Assembly (NCBI GenBank): GCA_020631735.1
Contig: CM036197.1
Location: 49,275,880 to 49,339,879, forward strand
DNA: 64,000 nt
From: Saccharum officinarum
Taxonomy: Eukaryota > Streptophyta > Magnoliopsida > Poales > Poaceae
Direction of reading: 5' to 3'
The notes under the pieces are model-generated. The model was not told where the DNA came from, did no database searches, and was given only the letters and a program-made list of their open reading frames with translations. The first letter of the stretch is position 1; each line of letters opens with the position of its first letter. The translations under genes and the position numbers were made by a program. Positions 36,328-48,006 of the stretch are shown in pieces.

Positions 36328-37056
36328 TCACTCGGCGTCCGAGCTCTCGGGGCTCGGCGCCCGGTTTAGATCCGGGTTCTTGACGCGCCCGCTCCACGCC
36401 GGCCGCTGCGGCGGCTGCGGCTTCTGCTCCTGCTCCTCCTCCGCGTGCGCGTGGACACGCAGCTGCGGCAGGTGGTGGTGGTGGTGGTGCCTCTGGCGCT
36501 CGCGGTGGTGCGGCGGCGGCACCATCATGCCGGTCTGCAGCGCGTCCACGCGGGACCCCACCTCGATGGCCTTCTTCCGGATGGACGCCGCGGACAGCGT
36601 GCCTGCGCCGTCGGCGGTGTCGGGCTCCCCGCCCTCCGACAGCGCCAGCGAGGGGATCTCGTCGGGAAAGTTGAGCCGCGCCGACCGGCCGCGCAGGTAG
36701 AACACGGCGGTGTCGTAGGCGCGCGCCGCCGCCACGGCCGTGGCGTAGGACCCCAGCCAGATGCGCGTGCGCTTGTGCGGCTCCCGGATCTCCGCCACCC
36801 ACTTGCGCATGCGCACGCCGCGGTACTGCCGCCGCGGCTGCATCTGCTGGTGGTGGTGCTGGTGCGCCGACCCCAGCTGCGACGCCGTCGCTGCGCCCGC
36901 CGCCGCCATGGCCGCCTGCTCCGCCTCCATCTTCACCGCGGCGGCCGCGGCGGCCGCCAGAGGTGCCATGGCTGCGGCTGCGGCTGCTGCTGCTGCTGCC
37001 GCGGCCGCCGCCGACGCCGCCGACTCCTCGCTGGAAGACCGGTACTCGCCCTGCAT
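36328..37056 (-). CDS. AP2/ERF transcription factor, DREB type (A-5/group II-like) with C-terminal EAR motif
   Basis: This is a 242-residue, intron-free nuclear DNA-binding protein. The ATG at 37,056 is used because the two codons before it in frame (TTG, CTC) cannot start. The N-terminus holds a 14-alanine run (about 16-29), a second Ala run (34-40) and His/Gln-rich sequence (65-73). The AP2 domain spans about 78-131, from YRGVRMRKW through the VAEIREP strand, WLGSY and AAARAYD to SARLNFP. The valine and leucine after the strands and [10 protein letters not shown] fit the DREB A-5 (group II, RAP2.1/DEAR-like) class, which binds DRE/CRT or GCC-like elements. The C-terminal DLNRAP (about 229-234) is a DLNxxP EAR motif, so it probably acts as a repressor via TOPLESS-type corepressors. 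A His6 run lies near 190. Oddity: the usual WGKW in the first strands is only W here, three residues short. GC content is very high. It is isolated, with no neighbouring genes. Confidence 0.9.
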   Translation of the reverse strand: MQGEYRSSSEESAASAAAAAAAAAAAAAAMAPLAAAAAAAVKMEAEQAAMAAAGAATASQLGSAHQHHHQQMQPRRQYRGVRMRKWVAEIREPHKRTRIWLGSYATAVAAARAYDTAVFYLRGRSARLNFPDEIPSLALSEGGEPDTADGAGTLSAASIRKKAIEVGSRVDALQTGMMVPPPHHRERQRHHHHHHLPQLRVHAHAEEEQEQKPQPPQRPAWSGRVKNPDLNRAPSPESSDAE

Positions 37057-37340
37057 GAGCAACAGCCTTTGCTGGCTGCTGCTGCTGCTGCCGCTGCCGC
37101 TTCTCTCTCTCGCTCTCGCCTGCGGCCCTGCTGAGGGAGGGTTGTGCAGGCAGGCGGGCAGGTGCAGCAGCAGCAGTGGTATCGGCAGCTGCTTTTGGCG
37201 TTGGCGTGGTTTTCTTGGCTTCCCTCCCTCCCTCTGGCTACCTATTTGCTGGGCGAGTATTTGTATTGGGATTTTGTGGGTGGAGGGGGGTATGATTAGA
37301 GTTTGGTTGGGATAATCATAAAATAGCGCGGGGGAAGGGA
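37057..37340 (-). promoter_or_regulatory. Probable 5' UTR and core promoter of the ERF gene
   Basis: Upstream of the ATG the minus strand has a GAGA-rich tract and CAG repeats (about 37,065-37,125), then a GAGGGAGGGAGG stretch (about 37,222-37,235). A weak TATA-like CTATTTTATG lies at about 37,317-37,326. Placement is by composition only; no motif is decisive. Confidence 0.35.
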
Positions 37341-37710
37341 AGAAGGCGTCGACGGCACCACTGTACGGTGCTGTTTGGAAGGGATCGAGCCCTCACCGTC
37401 ACCGGCACACAAATTGTTAGGTCCACCGGCTAACTTGCATCCGGACGTCGGACAGCTCCATGCCCATGCGACGCTTGCTATCTATCCAGACCGGAATGGA
37501 CGACACCTGGGCAAACAATTATATGCATACTAGGTGTACTTATTAGTTATTAGGGAAACATATACTTCTCAATATCATACGATGCTGTTGTGCAGCCAGC
37601 ATCAAAATCATGGCTTCAAAATATGCTCTCGCTTATTATTGTTTTCAACAAATTCCATACAGATTAGATGGTACCATGAATTAGCAGCCATATCTTTTTT
37701 TAATGAGTAA

Positions 37711-37918
37711 GACCGGTCTCAGTGGGATTTTCGTGTCCCTGTTTCCAAGACTATCAGGTGTTTCAAACTATGTAAACAAGTTTTATCCATATGAAACTCA
37801 TTCCATCCTACGAAACTTTTTATAATCTTTTTTTTTCCATTTATACTATGTCATATCAACTTATCTGATGTCCATGAAACTCTCATAAAACTTATATTGA
37901 GACTGGCCTAATTATCTT
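37711..37918. mobile_element. Tourist-like MITE upstream of the ERF gene
   Basis: Left end GACCGGTCTCAGTGGG, right end read in reverse GGCCAGTCTCAATATA, flanked by taa on both sides (37,708-37,710 and 37,919-37,921), the PIF/Harbinger target. It lies about 650 bp upstream of the ERF start codon. Related to 27,352-27,650. Confidence 0.7.
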
Positions 37919-38726
37919 CTGATCTTACACACATAATCAAGTACGAGATTTTGAGAAAAATACGTGAATGCGCTAACAATTGAGCTTTTGTGTACTCACT
38001 TTTTATGGCATAGCTTCAACTACGCTACTGATGTGCTACCCAAAATAATGCAAATCTCGATGTTGACCTTCTTCCGATAAGTGCGACAACGGTGAACCTA
38101 GAATGACCTCGTCAATTTTAAAATTTGCCAATCAATATAAGTTTGTGTGGTTTTGGGAGGGAAAAAAGGTTTCCAAGATGTATGGTATTGGGGGAAAAAA
38201 CAAGTCAGAAAAATAATTACACTTCTCTCAAAAGTAACTTATAGTCTTCGTCTAGATTTTTTAGTTTCTTATTCATAACTAAAATGACATATTTATTTGG
38301 ACGGAGGTGTGCATTTAGAGAATCTAAACTATACATTTAAATTTTGAGTTCAACCAATGTTTCTACTACGTACAGCATAATGAAATCTACAAGAGCTGTG
38401 CACGGAAGCATCCCCCACATGGACATGCAAAAGCTTACGTGTTGGGCACACGCTTTAATTGCGTCATTATTGGAGTACAAAAAAAAGTCAAGAGATAATG
38501 TCAAGAATTATTTCCCGTGGACATGAGCATCTTGTTGTTGTCACAATCCACACCCGCTCTTTGTTCATCACCAACCCTCGTGCACACCTGTCGCCTCATC
38601 GTAACGCTGCTGATCTCGCTCAAGACTAGCACCGCGCCCCTACCAGTAAAACTCAATTCAACTCCTCGTGCTCGACACCTACGTTTTCACTAGCTCCCAA
38701 GACAAAATGCTTGACGGATTGACCTA
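37919..38726. other. Intergenic region, no gene recognised
   Basis: AT-rich with no convincing frame. A 60-codon frame at 38,344-38,526 has no features of a gene. Confidence 0.4.
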
Positions 38727-38945
38727 CTCCCTCGACCCTTTATATCTGACTGTTGGTGTGTGTCACAAGTTTACTCGATTTATAGAAAATACGTACAATA
38801 TTTATATCTTTAAATAAATTTATTAAAAACTAGACTTAAAGATCTTTTCAATAATACTAATTATATACTATAAATTTTAATATTTTTAAATACATATTTA
38901 ATTAAAGTTATTTATCGGGAAGCGTAAACGACAGGGACAGAGGAG
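38727..38945. mobile_element. Stowaway MITE
   Basis: Ends CTCCCTCGACCC and ...GGGACAGAGGAG, flanked by TA on both sides (38,725-38,726 and 38,946-38,947). The AT-rich middle and 219-bp length fit the Tc1/mariner-derived Stowaway group. Confidence 0.78.
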
Positions 38946-40231
38946 TACGTGCGTTTGGCTGTTGGAAGAAGGAATGTCGTCTGCTGGGGCGGCGATATTT
39001 CGATGATCGATCTCGATCGGCTGAGAGGAGAGGCTACCCGGACTCCGGAGCCGTCAGTTCACACAGCATACAAATTAAAACCTGATCGATGAGTTTCGCG
39101 GTTTGAAACTTTGGTTTGAAGCTATGCAGTCCGCAGCCAATACTTTATGCGTGCGCTGCTAATCGCAACATGACACACTCCCGATAATTGCTTTCTTTAG
39201 GTGGGCAAATGGGCGCCAGCGGCCAGCCGCCGTCCGCCGACCCGCGCGCCGCTCGCGTGCATAATTGCTGCGGGAATAGCTGGCCCGGCTTTCCTGCCCG
39301 CGAATCCAAACCCAAATCATGCAAATCTAAGCGGGCGGGGGCGAGCTGGAGCTGGACTGGACCGCCGGGGACGTACCAGACCGGACCTGCTCTTGAGACG
39401 TCAAGGCATCGTGGTCCCCGCGCGGGGATTCGAGCATGTCCCGCCAGCCATCCGGCCGGCCGCCCGGGCAGCTGCTGGTGCTGGTGCTGAGCTGCGATGC
39501 TATGCTATGCTATGCTATGCAGTACGTACGCTTACGTACCCATCATCAGCGCCAGCAAGCAACTAACAGCGCGCGGCTCGTCGTCGGCAGGTCGTACGTG
39601 CAGCTGCACGTTCGGTGCTAGCGAGGACTAGTGGACGACGGCGTACGCGGGCAGCCGTGGATGCGTGCGTGCGTGGGCGCGCGGACACCGGGCAGTGGGG
39701 TTGGATCCACCCAGCGGCGGCAGCAGCACAGGGACGGCCAACACGACGTGTCGCTGGCGCGCGGCCGGCCGCGGGGCATGGGCGGATCAAAAGGAGGGTC
39801 GCTGGACCACACGCACGAGGCTCGAGCTCGATAGGTGGACAATAACGTTGTACTACGAGCGGTGTAGCCTGCTACTTCTAGGCGCCGGTAGGGTAGGTAG
39901 CTCAACCTCGATCGCGCGAGCTACAGTAGCTTGGAGTAGCTACTAGTGCGGTGCATGCATGCATCCGCCCGGCCGGAGGATTCCACCGTACCGGTGAGGG
40001 CAATGGCAATAGGATCTCCATTCCAAAGTCTAGATGCAACTCCTCTGTTCAGGTCGAGGAAAAAGCGAGCGGGTACCATGCAAGAAAGGGGCTTTCCGTT
40101 GCGGGTTTGCCGTGGCGGACGCCAGCAGCACGCGCGGAAATAGACACCTCTCGGCTCTGCGCCCCTGCCGCTGCTGCCTTTCTTTCTTGGTCTTATGCGG
40201 AATCTAGTGTAGCCGGTGATACTATGCCCTT
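38946..40231. other. GC-rich intergenic region, no gene recognised
   Basis: Overlapping frames on both strands (39,188-40,256) lack domains. An (ATGCT)5 microsatellite lies at 39,496-39,520 and is followed by repeats of 'gtacgtac'. Confidence 0.35.
39496..39520 (+). repeat. (ATGCT)5 microsatellite
   Basis: Five perfect units of the pentanucleotide. Confidence 0.9.
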
Positions 40232-40616
40232 GAGCATCTCCAGCAATACTACCTAAAACACACCTCCTACTTCTCTATTTAGAAAGCCACACCTCCTACT
40301 TCTCTATTTAGAAAGCCACCTATTTTAAGATTACTCATATTTTACTTCCAACTCCAGCAATACTACATAAACCATACTACTCAAATTCATTTTAGTAGTC
40401 AATGACGCGTGGGGCTCTTTTGTCATCTCTCTCATCCAGATTTTGCACGGTGATAAGTAGGGGGCCAACAGAAGCAGAGGGTGGAGGAGGAAAAGTAGGA
40501 TGCCAACAAATGTGGGGGGGAACTAGTAGGGGCCTGTTGGAGTTGGTTTTTTTTTTTTTGCCTCCGCTACCTAAATCTGAAGTAGGGGTCAAGTAGGGGT
40601 CCTCTTGGAGATGCTC
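40232..40616. mobile_element. MITE with GAGCATCTCCA inverted ends
   Basis: The left end GAGCATCTCCAGCA and the reverse of the right end GAGCATCTCCAAGAGG form the inverted repeat, 385 bp. 'actccagcaatactac' recurs inside at 40,350. TSD not clear (ctt/tta). Confidence 0.65.
40262..40319 (+). repeat. 29-bp tandem duplication within the MITE
   Basis: Two identical 29-bp units, each beginning acctcctacttc and ending gaaagccac, lie head to tail, suggesting recent slippage. Confidence 0.9.
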
Positions 40617-40647
40617 TTAAGTAAGGGAGGCCTGTGCGGATCCTGAC

Positions 40648-41862
40648 TTTTTTTGTGTGACAACCATACCTGTATCATTAAGCAAGGTACACGAAGTACA
40701 AATACAAGTACAGATCAGAAGGATACAGAAGGAACGTCCGTTCCAGAACAACACCATATCCGGCCAGTAACCCTAGAACCGAGAAACACCATCGCAGTCT
40801 AGCTGCTTTGTGAGCCGAAAATGCAGCCTGCCAAAGACAGGACCTTGTTCTTCGTAGACGGCAAAGCGACCGGGACCCTTCTCTACGGTACAAAGACCGG
40901 AGAACCTTCCCATGCATCTCGGTCCACGAATCCGCCATCGTCACCCAGAAACTGGAGAAGCCACGCGGATCCGACCACCACTTGCCGCAAACCCTGTTCC
41001 AAACACAGGGCCCCTTCGTATACTCCTCCCTGGCATCTTGACTGCCCAAACCAGAGGTCGAGACCACGAACGACACCAAACTCCTATATAAGCATAGGCA
41101 CAGTACATCCTCCCAGTTACAAACTGGACCTCGAAGAAAAGGAAAATTACAATTGAGTCCTGAGAACACAAGCTCATCTTCCACATCTCTGATCTCCAGT
41201 TCGCCGACGTCCCAACCACATCGGTCTAGGTCCAACTCCCCGCTCGCCAAGGGACTCCAAACATTGGAAGTGCCGCAACAGCCATCGCCCGGAACACCAC
41301 CAAGCGAATCGATTCCGATGAAAAAATATCGGTCGTCACCTTGACAGAAAGGGAGAGGAAGAAGAGATCCGCCGTCGTCAGCCGGAAGACCGACGACCGG
41401 AAAAGAAGTCCACCGCCGCCAAGGAACCCAGCAACGAGGACAAGCCACACACCCACGAGGATGTCTGAAGCTCCCATCCTTTCACAGGCAAAAGTGAGGC
41501 TCACATACCTCACGACGACCGTGCCGAACCAGCAACCACCGCCGCTCGCGAAGGAGCCCTTTATTCGCTGGCGAAGGAGCTCCCAACAACCGCCGCCACC
41601 GTCGACTGCTGATGAGCAAGCCCTAGCTCCGCCGTCGCACACCAACGGTGAGCATAACCTAGGCCTAGATAGAGTCCTACCTAACCTATATACAACCGCA
41701 CGCCGATTCTGTGGTCCATGTCCCTCTCTGACGCCGAGCCGACCGTCGGAGAGGAAAAGGACCAACGGAATCGCCGCCAGCAACGCCTTCCGCCGCGCAG
41801 TTGCCCTTTCCGCCTCTCTGCACTGCAGATGAGGATAAGAACGAGTCGAGCGAACCGCACCA
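40648..41862 (-). mobile_element. Short poly(A)-tailed retroposon, probably an internally deleted LINE
   Basis: The minus strand ends in A7 (40,648-40,654). Flanks tgcggatcctgac (40,635-40,647) and tgcagatcctggc (41,863-41,875) are a 13-bp TSD with two mismatches, as made by target-primed reverse transcription. The body is GC-rich. Minus-strand frames of 256 codons (40,678-41,448) and 185 codons (41,226-41,783) overlap but show no RT or endonuclease motif. The 3' end ('catacctgtatca' on the plus strand) resembles that at 63,748, which supports a family. It could instead be a SINE-like chimera. Confidence 0.6.
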
Positions 41863-41875
41863 TGCAGATCCTGGC

Positions 41876-43388
41876 TTTACGACTAGAATGAGCCATTAGA
41901 TAGGAGAGACCAACAGGATAAAGACCATGACGTGTCTGGATGAGCTATGCTGATGGTCCTACATGTAAGAGGGCCAAGTTTAAATACATGAAAAAAAATC
42001 TTATACAATATTTTACTATTCTTATTCCTATATTGCAAATTCCAGCGTTCCAAACACCTATCTGTGTTATTTCATTCCTCTTAAATTGCTATGTTTTATT
42101 TCATTTCTCTGTTTTTTTCTTTGTTCCAAACAGACCCTGATTCTTAGCCAAGACCTTCTTAGTTTGTTAGCTAGGTACAATTAGATAACAAGGACTAATA
42201 GTTCTTCAATGCTAGGCATATATTTACTTTTTAGCTTATGTTATAAACATTGATGGGCTAATAGTTAGACAAGGATTTTTTAGCTAGCTAATTGTTATCC
42301 TCGGCAATCCTTGGACTCGTCTCAACGGGGTCGCCAAGCAAACAAACCTCAGGAGAGAATCTTGTGTCTCCCTTCCCACGTGGTTTGCATCCCACTATAC
42401 TAGCTCTTTACAAGTATTATCTTTTGCTAGCGTAGTTACTTGTTCTAGCATAAGTTGTTTACCTTAGCTTAATAGTATGAGTAGGATCTCTTTTGCTTGC
42501 TAGTTGTTTTAGTTTTTTTTGTTGTTTGACCATGCTTACTAGAATTGTGTAAGAGCTCTCTTGTTAGTCACCCTAGTTGTCACTTCACTTTATCTTGTGC
42601 TAGGGTGATAGTATTGTAGTAGTAGGGGTGAAGTCATTATTTGGTCGTTAATTCGATTCTCCATTTATTTTGGCCAAAAATCACAGTTAACTTTTGAAAC
42701 GACTATTGACCTCCCCCCTCCCTCCCCCCCCACACACTCACCTAGTCGGCCTCGGCACCGTAGATAAAACACCAGTGAGGGATTATGCATGGTACAACGC
42801 AGCCGACACATTGATAGGGCTACAAGCGCCCACGTTGTACCAAGTTGGGCCCACTATAAAGGAAAATGCCACCTAGCCAAAATGCAAAACCAACAATTGT
42901 CTTAGCATGTTAGAGCCCGAATAGACACCGTTCCTAAGATGCATAAACATTTTCCTCTAGTTTCCTTCTCTTTCTTCATTTACTTTCATGCAACATCAAC
43001 AATTTTGCCCACGTGTCAAGCTAGTTAATGCTATAGAAATGAAGTACTATTTCGTGTTGGGATTGCCATTATGCATATGAAACATGTTCTAATTGTTTAT
43101 GTTAGGACTACCCTTATACATGTAAAATATGTTTTGATGCTCCATTTTATAGAATGTCTTAGGCTTTGATTAGGTTGCGATGTAAGTGGAAACATAAGGT
43201 GTCACATGATTAAATGAAGAAATAAAATAAGTTATGTAGTTAGGCACAGATTATAGTCCATTCGTTCCATAGTATATGTGATTCTGAATTTGCCCAAAGT
43301 CATATTTATTAAATTGGACAAATTCTATCTAGAAGAATGATAAGTTTTGCGATATCAGATGAGCATCTTTAAATTCACTATAAATATA
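41876..43388. other. AT-rich intergenic region, no gene recognised
   Basis: No credible frame. A C-rich tract occurs near 42,711-42,732. Sequence near 43,258-43,386 resembles the left part of an older Stowaway-like MITE into which the next element may have inserted. Confidence 0.35.
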
Positions 43389-43644
43389 CTCCCTCTATCC
43401 AGAAGTAATATGCATATTTGACCATAAGAAAAGTTGTACAAAATAGATTTTGACATGTAAGCTCTTATAGTATGTACGTAATTGCTAAAGAATCAATACC
43501 TTCTTAGAGCTACTTTGAACACAAATCTATTGATGCAAGTTCTATGCCCTATATTCGCACATAACCTAACTAATTGTTGGTCAAACTCGTAAAATTTGAC
43601 TTTTTCTTTAGTAAAATTTTCCTACCATTTCTATATGGAGGGAG
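43389..43644. mobile_element. Stowaway MITE
   Basis: Starts CTCCCTCTATCCAGAAG, ends ATATGGAGGGAG, and is flanked by TA (43,387-43,388 and 43,645-43,646). 256 bp, AT-rich, no coding capacity. Confidence 0.85.
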
Positions 43645-44289
43645 TATTTACATACTTTGCTTTTTTTATTTATGTAATAGATGTTAGCAAACTCAAAATT
43701 TGTTATATTTTTTGATACATAGACATAGGTAGTAATATATAAGAAACATGCAAGTATATATACATCCGCGTAAGTTCATAATGTCCTTGTTATACGTTCC
43801 TACACTTTCATATTGATCAAACCAAAATCTTTAGCCATAAGAACATTTAACATTAGCATGCTTATTTCTTAATGATGATGTACTCTTTTTTTCTTAGACA
43901 ACAAATAAGACACTAATGGAATCAATTCGAGAGCGTTAAATGTTGGTTTGTGCCATGTGGATAGCTAAGCCTAAGGTGCGTGGGTGGGGACCTAGGTTTT
44001 GGCACTGCAATTGGGTTGTAAAAACTAACCTGTTTGGATCAACTGGAGCTTAAAGAAACTACAACCTATCATATATGGTTGTTTCAAACAGCGCCTAACG
44101 GCTTATAAGAGGCAAGGTATCCTATAACTTATATGCATCTAATACCCTATGATTCTCTCCTTTTTATAGCTTAAATACACGGTATTATGCCCAATTTCAA
44201 TAAAATAGAGTAGAAGAAACAAGCACCTAGGGGTGAAAAGAGTTTAGAAAAGATCTAGCAACACAAAAGAATCTCTTTTTAACAGCCCT

Positions 44290-44880
44290 GCACCTGCGAG
44301 CACTCAAGTCCAGCTACGTCTTTGATATTCCCAATCATGGATAGCGTTGATAGCTCCTTGCGTTGAGGCATCCTTTGATCTCACTCCTTCCAAAGTTCCC
44401 ATGTTATAAGCAAGATGAGTGAGTGCAACCATTTATTCGGAACATCCTCTATCTGTTCTATACTCAACCACAACTCGTGTGTTATCCTGGTTGGACTCCA
44501 ATTAGCTAGATGCAGCTATCGGTAAGAATTCCAAAAAGCCGTTGCCGCCTAGAATTTTTTGGAATGAATCAACAGTGGCCCATTTTGTCAGTTGGTCTCG
44601 TGGTTGCACCGGCATAGTGTCAATGCGTATTGTTCGGCCATCCTCACGCTGATAGTCTGTCTATTGTCCAACACCTACTTTGGACGATCACGCAAAGAAC
44701 TTGTATTTAGGTGACCCGACACTTTCGTAATGATGGTTTTCTAGCTCTTTTGTTACGGTGCCAAGAAATTGTGCTCTTATAAGCTGAGGAGGTAGTAGAG
44801 CACAGCCCCTCGATTTGTTTTCCACATAATGTCATCATCTCGGTTTGGGTTGACTTTAGACCATATACTCCATAAAATAC
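44290..44880 (-). pseudogene. Decayed LINE ORF2 C-terminal region (zf-RVT-like)
   Basis: Read leftward, one frame gives THELWLSIEQIEDVPNKWLH, then a stretch with LLITWELWKE (about 44,400), a stop, and a tail with NIKDVAGLECS. This resembles the end of plant LINE reverse transcriptases, where a WELWKERN-like motif precedes the C-terminus. Several stops and frame changes upstream show long decay. Only the last part is recognisable and the limits are approximate. Confidence 0.45.
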
Positions 44881-45238
44881 GAGTTGTTGCAGTAGATTCG
44901 CCTTGTGTGGAGGGTAAGAGTTTGTTTGGTTTGTAGGCCATCAATTGTCATGTCTCAGCTGTGGCGAAGTGTGTGGCGATGGCGACAAATTCGAGCACCA
45001 CACTTTTGCGGCAGGAAATGAGTGAGGTGGTGCTATGGCTACCTAACATGCATAACCAACCAAACGCTAGCCTTGTAAATAGTGGCATGCCACAAAGTGT
45101 GGCGAGGCGGATGGTGGCAGACATCTAAACAACCCCTCATGCCCTGATACCATTTATTATTTTTTAAAGCTGCATTTTTTTGTCGTTCTTATCTATGTAT
45201 ACTACATACACTTAACTATAAATCAGTCTTTTGATGAA

Positions 45239-45481
45239 CTCCTCAATTCTAAATTATAAGTCATTCTAACTTCTTGGAAAGTCAAAGCATCTTAAGCTTG
45301 AGTAAAATTATACAGAGAATTACAAAGCATTATAACATTAAATATGTATACTGTGAAAATATAATTAATGGAGAATCTAATAACATTTATTTGGTATCAT
45401 AAGATGTTATTAATATAAATTTAGTCAAACTTGAGATGCTTTGACGCTCTAAAGAAGTTGTAATGTGTTATAATTGGAAGT
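45239..45481. mobile_element. MITE with 'ctaaattataag' type ends
   Basis: Left end 'cctcaattctaaattataag' and right end 'gttataattggaagta' are imperfect inverted repeats typical of a common grass MITE. The same family is split by the CACTA at 29,353. Confidence 0.55.
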
Positions 45482-45634
45482 ATTTTTTTGTTTATTGTGG
45501 AGCGAGATCGACGTGTTGGCTTAGAAGTAGAGGTGTTACAATTTACTGTACAAGTTGTTATCGTGACGGTTCCGATTTTTTTCCTCTCAAAGCCTGGCAT
45601 AGTGGCACCTGGCATGTGTGGCCATGTCAATAAT

Positions 45635-46068
45635 GGCCTTGTTTAGTTCCAAAGTTCGGAGGTGTCAGAAATACTGTAGCATTTCGTTTGTATTTGTCAA
45701 TTATTGTTCAAACATTGACTAATTAGGCTCAAAACATTATGTGTCCAAAGACTTGATGTGATTGTTATGTGATAGAGAATCTTTACACTTTTTGCATTTT
45801 GGAGGAGAACTAAGCCCTTGTTTGGTTGCCAAAAATTTTGCAAAAGAACAGTAGATTCCCTGTCACATCGAATTTTTGGATGCATACATGAAGCATTAAA
45901 TATAGATAAAAAAATGAAACTAATTACACAGTTTAGACGAAATGGACAAGACGAATCTTTTAAGCATAATTAGACTATGATTAGATACTAATTGCCAAAT
46001 AACAACAAAAGTGCTACCGTTACATTTTGCCAAAATTTTTGCCAACCAAACAAGGCCTAAGCAAGGGC
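45635..46068. mobile_element. GGCCTTGTTTAG-family MITE, copy 2, interrupted by copy 3
   Basis: Starts GGCCTTGTTTAGTTCC. Its right end 'gaactaa' is separated from the last bases 'gcaagggc' (46,061-46,068) by copy 3. Flanks aat/gat. Confidence 0.65.
45814..46057 (+). mobile_element. GGCCTTGTTTAG-family MITE, copy 3, nested in copy 2
   Basis: Starts GCCCTTGTTTGGTTGCC, ends CCAACCAAACAAGGCC, flanked by taa on both sides (45,811-45,813 and 46,058-46,060). 244 bp. The middle matches copies 1 and 8. Confidence 0.82.
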
Positions 46069-47758
46069 GATATTGATTTTACCGCAGTCAACGGTACAAC
46101 AAACTGTGCAAGACAAAAACGTCACTGTATCTCTTGCTCAAGGACAAACGAAAGAGATAACGATTAATAGGTACTACGTGCCAGTACTTGCGGTGGAGAT
46201 TACGAGTGGACAGGGAAAAACTGACGATCTGCTATTGTAGCGGATGCCGCACTTGAGTAATTACACGATCAGCATTAAAAACTGACGCTACAGTGCTACA
46301 CACGTCCTGACGTCGGCCCGGGCGTGCCGTGCGCCCTGGCCGAGTCGGTAGCCAGTACTAGCACCTCCGCCTGCCTGTACTTGGAGGAACTGGTCACTGG
46401 TCATGGCATGCGTCTGCGTTGGCTGGTGTTTGTTTCGTTCAGCGGAGGAGGACGGAACAACAAACAGGGCGCGGGCACCTGTCCAGGTGCCGTACGTTTG
46501 GTGCACGTACTAATTTGGCCAACCCCCAACCAACCGCCGTTCCGTCCGTCGGCTTCGGGTGAGTAGTGCGCGCACCCGCACCCGCACCGGCACCGCCGAC
46601 ATGAGGTGGGCGGGGCGGGCGGCTCCAGGTCCAGGTGGCGTCGGGGGTGATGCGCGCCGACGTGGACGTGGCCCCCTCGTCCACGGAATCCCCCACCACC
46701 CACCCACCCCCCGTGGCCATCCATCCAGTCCCTAATCCGGACACGGGACGTCAATTTGCTTGCCAGCGACGGCATCGGCCGCCCATTATCTAACCCCTAA
46801 TCATTCACGCTAATGACGTCCGCGGCGGTGTTAGCGTAGCCAGCGCCCGGCCCGGCTGGCTAATCACGTCCACATCCGCCTTCCCCCCCCCCCCCCCCCC
46901 CCCGCAGCGCGCGTCTCCACGTCGTCCCCTTGTGCTGCACCCTGCCGCGACGGCACGGTGGGGCGCTGACGCGTGGACCACGGCGCGGCGTAGGGGCCAG
47001 GTGTCTGCCCACTCGCGTGGTCGCGTTTATTGCTCGGTCGGTGCGGGCAAACGCTATGCTACTCTACCCGGGTGGAAGTGGAACGAGCGGCCCGGATGCC
47101 GCAACCGCTAGCGCTAGCTAGGGGCGTGCAGTGCAGGTCGGTGGGCGGGCCGGCCGGCATAGGGCGGCGTGGGGTGGGGAGGAATCCCGTCGCCGTCCAC
47201 GATTCGATCCGCGGCCGGCGTAGGTGAGCTAGCGAGGTGCGTCCGAGCGGCGTCGCCTCCTCAGTCCGTGAAGGGACGCCGCGGAGCAGGAGCAGAGTAG
47301 TAGGAGTTGGGTGCGCGGCCGTGTGCAGGTAGGTGTGTGCCCCAACCGATTTCGAGAGACTTGGGGGGCGGCCGCAACGACTCGCGCAGTTCATCAATCA
47401 TGTCGGTGGCGCCCGCATTTACAAGGCCCGCGTTTTCGGCTGGCGATACCCGACCCGGGCTGGAACCCGGAACGGGTCCGGCGTCCGCCCGGCCGCCGTA
47501 CGTACTCCAGCTTGCCTCTACGTACACCAACCACCGAGCTCCAGACGAGTACTGTACTACCGGATGCCGTACAGCTAAACAGCGCATGCGGATGCGGCTG
47601 GCTAGCTAGATCCAGTGTTACTATACTCGTCGTACTAGTACCACAAGATTAGCAGCCCTGGTCCCCGGACAGGTAACAACTGTTTTCCATCTGTTTGTAC
47701 TTAAGCATCTGACTGATCTGAGTGCACGCTGCGCCTCTGTCCCTCCCGTGTTGAATTC
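46069..47758. other. GC-rich intergenic region, no gene recognised
   Basis: Many overlapping frames on both strands (46,288-47,652) reflect base composition. None shows a domain or a plausible start with a supported exon. Confidence 0.35.
46883..46903 (+). repeat. (C)21 homopolymer
   Basis: An uninterrupted run of 21 C. Length is prone to sequencing and assembly error. Confidence 0.95.
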
Positions 47759-48003
47759 GGGTGGGTTTAGTTCCGCGAAAAGGTGTAAAAAAAGTACTGT
47801 AGCATGTTTTGGTTTTATTTGATAAATAGTGTCCAACCGTTGACTAATTAGGTTCAAAACGTTCGTCTCGCAAAGTACAACCAAGCTGTACAATTAGTTT
47901 TTGATTTCATCTACATTTAATACTCCATGCATGTATCGTAAGTTTGATGTGACGGGGAATCTTTTGTTTGCACAGTACTATTTTTAAGGAAGTAAACACA
48001 GCC
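47759..48003 (-). mobile_element. GGCCTTGTTTAG-family MITE, copy 4
   Basis: Degenerate left end GGGTGGGTTTAGTTCC and right end AAACACAGCC, flanked by ttc on both sides (47,756-47,758 and 48,004-48,006). The middle ('gacggggaatc', 'ctacatttaatactccatg') is in the opposite orientation to copies 1, 3 and 8. Confidence 0.8.
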
Positions 48004-48006
48004 TTC

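Noticed and set aside
35768..36802. Long minus-strand frame of 344 codons overlapping the ERF gene, and a 229-codon plus-strand frame (36,445-37,134)
   Set aside because: Both are Arg/Ala/Pro/His-rich shadows of the GC-rich ERF coding sequence in other frames, with no domain.
37057..37062. Start of the ERF protein two codons upstream
   Set aside because: Those codons are TTG and CTC. The first ATG in frame is at 37,056.
40678..41783. Two long minus-strand frames as host genes
   Set aside because: They lie wholly inside a poly(A)-tailed insertion bounded by a 13-bp TSD and show no known domain. Taken as retroposon sequence.
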